Shown one piece after another: positions 61,179 to 64,000 of a stretch of DNA of 64,000 nucleotides. Origin of the DNA: Prevotella sp. UBA2739 (GTDB lineage Bacteria > Bacteroidota > Bacteroidia > Bacteroidales > Bacteroidaceae); contig DEJV01000002.1 in NCBI GenBank assembly GCA_002353525.1, positions 24,750 to 88,749 on the forward strand. The letters run 5' to 3'. Every line of letters begins with the position of its first letter. The first letter of the stretch is position 1. The notes under the pieces were generated by a model. It had not been told where the DNA came from. It ran no database searches and saw only the letters and a list, made by a program, of their open reading frames with translations. The position numbers and the translations under genes are program-made.

Positions 61179-62381
61179 CTAAGGGTGCTTGTATTCTTTG
61201 GCAATACCACCCTCAGCCGTTTCTTTATAGAGCGACGGGATGTCATGACCTGTTTGCTTCATCACTCTTACCACTTGATCGAAGCTCACGCGGTGAACAC
61301 CGTCGGAGAAGGCGGCGTACAAGTTGGAGTCGAGTGCGCGGCAAGCGGCAAAAGCATTGCGCTCGATGCAGGGAATCTGCACCAGACCACAAACAGGGTC
61401 GCAGGTCATGCCCAAATGATGCTCCAGTCCCATCTCTGCTGCATATTCAATTTGCGATGGCGATCCGCCAAACAACTGACATGCGGCAGCCGAAGCCATT
61501 GCGCAGGCAACACCCACCTCGCCCTGACAGCCTACTTCTGCTCCGCTGATAGATGCGTTGTGTTTAACCACATTACCAATCAGTCCTGCCGTGGCCAGCG
61601 CATGTAGGATGCGGCGTTCGGTGAACTGGTGACCTTTCCACAGATGATAGAGCACGCCAGGCAACACACCGCTAGAACCACATGTGGGGGCAGTGACAAT
61701 GGTGCCGCCACAGGCATTCTCTTCGCTCACGGCTAGCGCATAGGCAAACACCAGTCCGCGCGATTGCAATGATGGTTTATAGCCAGTTGCCTTTACGTAA
61801 TACTTGGTTGCCTTGCGTGGAAGGTTCAGCACTCCTGGCAGCACACTCTCGTGGTCAAGACCGCGCTCCACCGAGTCTTTCATGGTGTTCCACACCTTAG
61901 TGAGGTAGTCCCAGATGTCATCATCTTCGCATTTGTCTACATACTCCCAGAAGCCGCGTCCGTAGCGTTCGCACCAATGCAGTATCTCCGTCAGCGAGTT
62001 CATGTCGTAGATGTCAGGTGAATCGAGCGAGCTGTCGCTTTCACCTTCAGAAAGCGCACCACCGCCCACACTATATACTACCCATTCATCAGTATGATCG
62101 GCATAGAAAGCCTTGAACTTCATACCATTAGGATGGAAGGGAAGGAAAATGGTTGGTTCCCAGATAATGTTGACGGGGGCCACTGGTTGCAGTACGTCGA
62201 TGATGGCAATGTCTGTCATGTGCCCCTTGCCGGTAGCGGCCAGACTGCCGTAGAGTGTTACCTCAAACGAGTCAGCATTGGCATTGCGGTTAAGGAAGAT
62301 GGTAGCTGCGCTTTGCGGTCCCATGGTGTGGCTGCTCGATGGGCCACGGCCAATTTTGAATAATTCTTTGATTGTTTTCAT
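61179..62381 (-). CDS. sdaA: L-serine dehydratase (ammonia-lyase), iron-sulfur, single chain
   Basis: 400 residues. The N-terminal domain has IGRGPSSSHTMGP (typical). The catalytic domain carries APTCGSSGVLPGVL, CQGEVGVACAMASAAAC and TCDPVCGLVQIPCIERNAFA, with the cysteines for the [4Fe-4S] cluster. It deaminates L-serine to pyruvate and ammonium in the cytoplasm. It lies 115 bp downstream of the GH28 gene on the same strand, with a tandem repeat between them, so cotranscription is possible. A 141-codon antisense ORF over its end is a shadow. Confidence 0.95.
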   Translation of the reverse strand: MKTIKELFKIGRGPSSSHTMGPQSAATIFLNRNANADSFEVTLYGSLAATGKGHMTDIAIIDVLQPVAPVNIIWEPTIFLPFHPNGMKFKAFYADHTDEWVVYSVGGGALSEGESDSSLDSPDIYDMNSLTEILHWCERYGRGFWEYVDKCEDDDIWDYLTKVWNTMKDSVERGLDHESVLPGVLNLPRKATKYYVKATGYKPSLQSRGLVFAYALAVSEENACGGTIVTAPTCGSSGVLPGVLYHLWKGHQFTERRILHALATAGLIGNVVKHNASISGAEVGCQGEVGVACAMASAAACQLFGGSPSQIEYAAEMGLEHHLGMTCDPVCGLVQIPCIERNAFAACRALDSNLYAAFSDGVHRVSFDQVVRVMKQTGHDIPSLYKETAEGGIAKEYKHP

Positions 62382-62392
62382 AATTTTTGTTG

Positions 62393-62495
62393 GGTGATGG
62401 GTGTTGAATGTTGGGTGGTGATGGTTACTTTTTGGGGTGATGGGTGTTGAATGTTGGGTGGTGATGGTTACCTTTTGGTGATAATGGTTACTTGG
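62393..62495. repeat. 43-bp tandem repeat between the GH28 and sdaA genes
   Basis: Two copies, 62393-62435 and 62436-62478, differ at one base only; each starts GGTGATGGGTGTTGAATG. A third partial unit (TGATAATGGTTACTTGGG) follows. It fills almost the whole gap. The G/T-rich composition differs from type I-IV repeats. Confidence 0.85.
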
Positions 62496-62496
62496 G

Positions 62497-63897
62497 TTAT
62501 TTGTCGAATGTCACGAATGTCACATTGTTCAGTTTTACGTCGCAAGCCTCGTCAATGCTCTTGGCGGTCTTGGTGTAGAAGATGGTGCTGTTCTCAATGG
62601 TGATGTCGTGAATCATGCCTGGTGCACCATGTGCGGCAATGCCTGTTTTGGCACCTCGGCACACCACATTGCTGATGTGGATGTCTTTGAAGTTTGGTAC
62701 AAACTCCACTGTCTTCTGCTCGTTCTTCGTGGCTCCCACATGGTTGTCCCAATAAGTGGTCTCAAAGACAATAGCCTCGTCCTTGATGTCGTTCATTGTA
62801 ATGTTGCTGATGAAGATGTTTTCGGTCACCCCGCCACGTCCGATGGCACTCTTAAAGCGCAATCCGGTGTCGGTGCCGCTGAATGTGTTGTTGCGCACCA
62901 CGATATTCTTCATGCCTGCACAAAACTCCGAGCCTATCACAAATCCGCCATGAGCGTGGTAGACAATGTTGTTCTCAATGAGTATATCTTCGCACGGACC
63001 GTCTTTCAGTGAGGGTTTGCCAACGCCGCCTTTCATGCAGATGCCATCGTCGCCGGCGTCAATGATGTTGTTCACAATCAGCACCTGTCGGCATTGTCCG
63101 ATGTCGATGGCATCGCCATTTTGCGCATTCCAAGGACAGCGGGCTGTGATGCCGTCGATGATGACATTGCGACAACGCTGTGGAACAAAGTGGAATTTAG
63201 GTGAGTTTTGCAGTGTTACTCCCTTTATCAGCACATTCTCGCAGTCGCTGAAACGTACCAGATGGGTGCGCATCCGCTCTTGGGCTTCATAGCTGTCGGC
63301 GATATTGGGCTGATTCTTCAGGTTGTAGGGATACCATAGCGAACCATCTTCTGTCACCGTTCCGCCCATGGCACGGAACTGGTTCCATTCTGTGTCGCTT
63401 ACTTTTCCGCGCTTCACAGGTCGCCACCATTTGCCGTTACCGTCGATGATGCCCTCTCCGGTGATGCTCACATTCTTGCGTTTGCTGGCAGTGATAAGTG
63501 GTGTGGCCTTGTCGTCTTTGGCTCCAGTCTTACTGTCGGTCTTCAGGTGTTTGTCCCTGTCGGGTGTAGCCATGACGATAGCATTGCGTTCCAAATGCAA
63601 GTCCATGTTGTCTTTCAGTGAGATGAGTCCTGTCATGTAGACCCCGGCAGGCACAACAAGATGTCCTCCGCCTTGTTTGCTGAGTGCGCTAATCGCTTTG
63701 CGGAAAGCCTCAGTATTGTCGGTAATGCCGTCTCCTTTACCTCCAAAATCTGTGATCGACACCTTAGAGTTGGGTATCTGGGGTAGGGTGACAGGTGACA
63801 TGCTGACAGGCAAGTTCTGGTAATATCGGTCGTAATCGCCTGCATAAGTGTATGTGGCAATCATAATGGCTAATGTGGCAATAATGATTTTTTTCAT
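62497..63897 (-). CDS. secreted GH28-family polygalacturonase-like enzyme
   Basis: 466 residues with a signal peptide (MKKIIIATLAIMIATYTYAG). Right-handed beta-helix with the GH28 residues in order: NGDAIDI (about 260), AGDDGIC (about 282, two catalytic Asp), HGGFVIGSE (about 315) and GLRFKSA (about 346, Arg and Lys for the carboxylate). VSITDFGGKGDGITDNTEAF is the usual N-terminal motif. It should hydrolyse galacturonan or rhamnogalacturonan from pectin in the periplasm. No TAnnTTTG promoter was found directly upstream. Confidence 0.9.
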   Translation of the reverse strand: MKKIIIATLAIMIATYTYAGDYDRYYQNLPVSMSPVTLPQIPNSKVSITDFGGKGDGITDNTEAFRKAISALSKQGGGHLVVPAGVYMTGLISLKDNMDLHLERNAIVMATPDRDKHLKTDSKTGAKDDKATPLITASKRKNVSITGEGIIDGNGKWWRPVKRGKVSDTEWNQFRAMGGTVTEDGSLWYPYNLKNQPNIADSYEAQERMRTHLVRFSDCENVLIKGVTLQNSPKFHFVPQRCRNVIIDGITARCPWNAQNGDAIDIGQCRQVLIVNNIIDAGDDGICMKGGVGKPSLKDGPCEDILIENNIVYHAHGGFVIGSEFCAGMKNIVVRNNTFSGTDTGLRFKSAIGRGGVTENIFISNITMNDIKDEAIVFETTYWDNHVGATKNEQKTVEFVPNFKDIHISNVVCRGAKTGIAAHGAPGMIHDITIENSTIFYTKTAKSIDEACDVKLNNVTFVTFDK

Positions 63898-63958
63898 GTG
63901 CAGATTAGTTTTAATAGTGTATATTATATAAATATGTACGCGTGAGAAGATAAAAGGA

Positions 63959-63986
63959 AACCCGGCTCCACAAGGGAAAACCGGGC
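63959..63986 (-). terminator. likely terminator of a minus-strand gene beyond the window
   Basis: CCCGG (63961-63965) and CCGGG (63981-63985) form a stem. On the minus strand it is followed by TTTCCTTTTATC. It would end a gene located to the right of the window. Between it and the GH28 ATG nothing else is seen. Confidence 0.5.
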
Positions 63987-64000
63987 TAATGAAAGGAGGA

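Overview
The window looks like a chromosomal segment of a Prevotella-like member of the Bacteroidales. The signs are Bacteroidetes-type promoters (a -7 box TAnnTTTG about 20 bp after a TTTG/TTG element) in front of many genes, few Shine-Dalgarno sequences, an nrfHA-ccs1-ccsA nitrite-ammonification operon with a Crp/Fnr neighbour, an S9 peptidase, a C10 (streptopain-type) peptidase, SusE/F-like and DUF5686-like envelope proteins, and several secreted glycoside hydrolases. No rRNA, tRNA, CRISPR array, insertion sequence or prophage was seen.

Layout. 1-2.3 kb: AT-rich accessory DNA (end of a DEDDh exonuclease gene, a small acidic protein, a coding fragment and a 419-residue protein of unknown function). 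2.4-9.2 kb: a hotdog thioesterase, a three-gene exported cassette (including a lipoprotein with a JAB/JAMM-like HxHP motif) and two TPR proteins on the minus strand. 9.4-16 kb: a plus-strand cluster that looks like envelope-lipid head-group metabolism (nucleotidyltransferase, ATP-grasp-like protein, CDP-alcohol phosphatidyltransferase, HAD hydrolase, DUF5686-like outer-membrane protein). 16.8-22.1 kb: cytochrome c nitrite reductase, its haem-assembly proteins and a divergent Crp/Fnr regulator. 22.4-27.7 kb: ffh, folD and a 2-oxoacid:ferredoxin oxidoreductase operon. 27.8-33.8 kb: an S9 peptidase, an arabinofuranosidase-like enzyme and an acetyltransferase. 33.8-36.8 kb: cobalamin lower-loop assembly (cobU, cobT, cobS, phosphatase). 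36.9-44.3 kb: an OmpA-type porin and the ilvD-ilvB-ilvN-thioesterase-ilvC operon. 44.7-56.4 kb: secreted GH31, SusE/F-like, GH18-like, C10 peptidase and GH38 proteins. 56.5-60.5 kb: a heterodimeric ABC exporter. 60.6-64 kb: a small exported protein, L-serine dehydratase and a GH28 pectinase.

The most unusual content is a set of dispersed modular repeats. Type I has a hairpin core of about 45 bp, with ATGATTAC and GTAATCAT-like ends, flanked by arms of degenerate 7-8 bp tandem repeats (TGAGAGG-, TGACAAG-, TGAGAAC-, AAGAAGC-like). Type II is a long, GC-rich, nested inverted repeat. Type III is a GGTGCGAAGGTACGAG-type hairpin. Type IV is a TTGATAATTGACAATTG-like tandem. They fill most gaps between 2.9 and 22.3 kb and recur at 47-48, 57.6 and 61.1 kb. 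They supply the last codons and stop codons of several genes. In at least three places repeat-like sequence lies in frame inside a membrane-protein gene: CcsA and both halves of the ABC exporter. I know of no named family that matches these, and I regard them as the best candidate here for an undescribed system. Functions are assigned from motifs read by eye; no database search was run.
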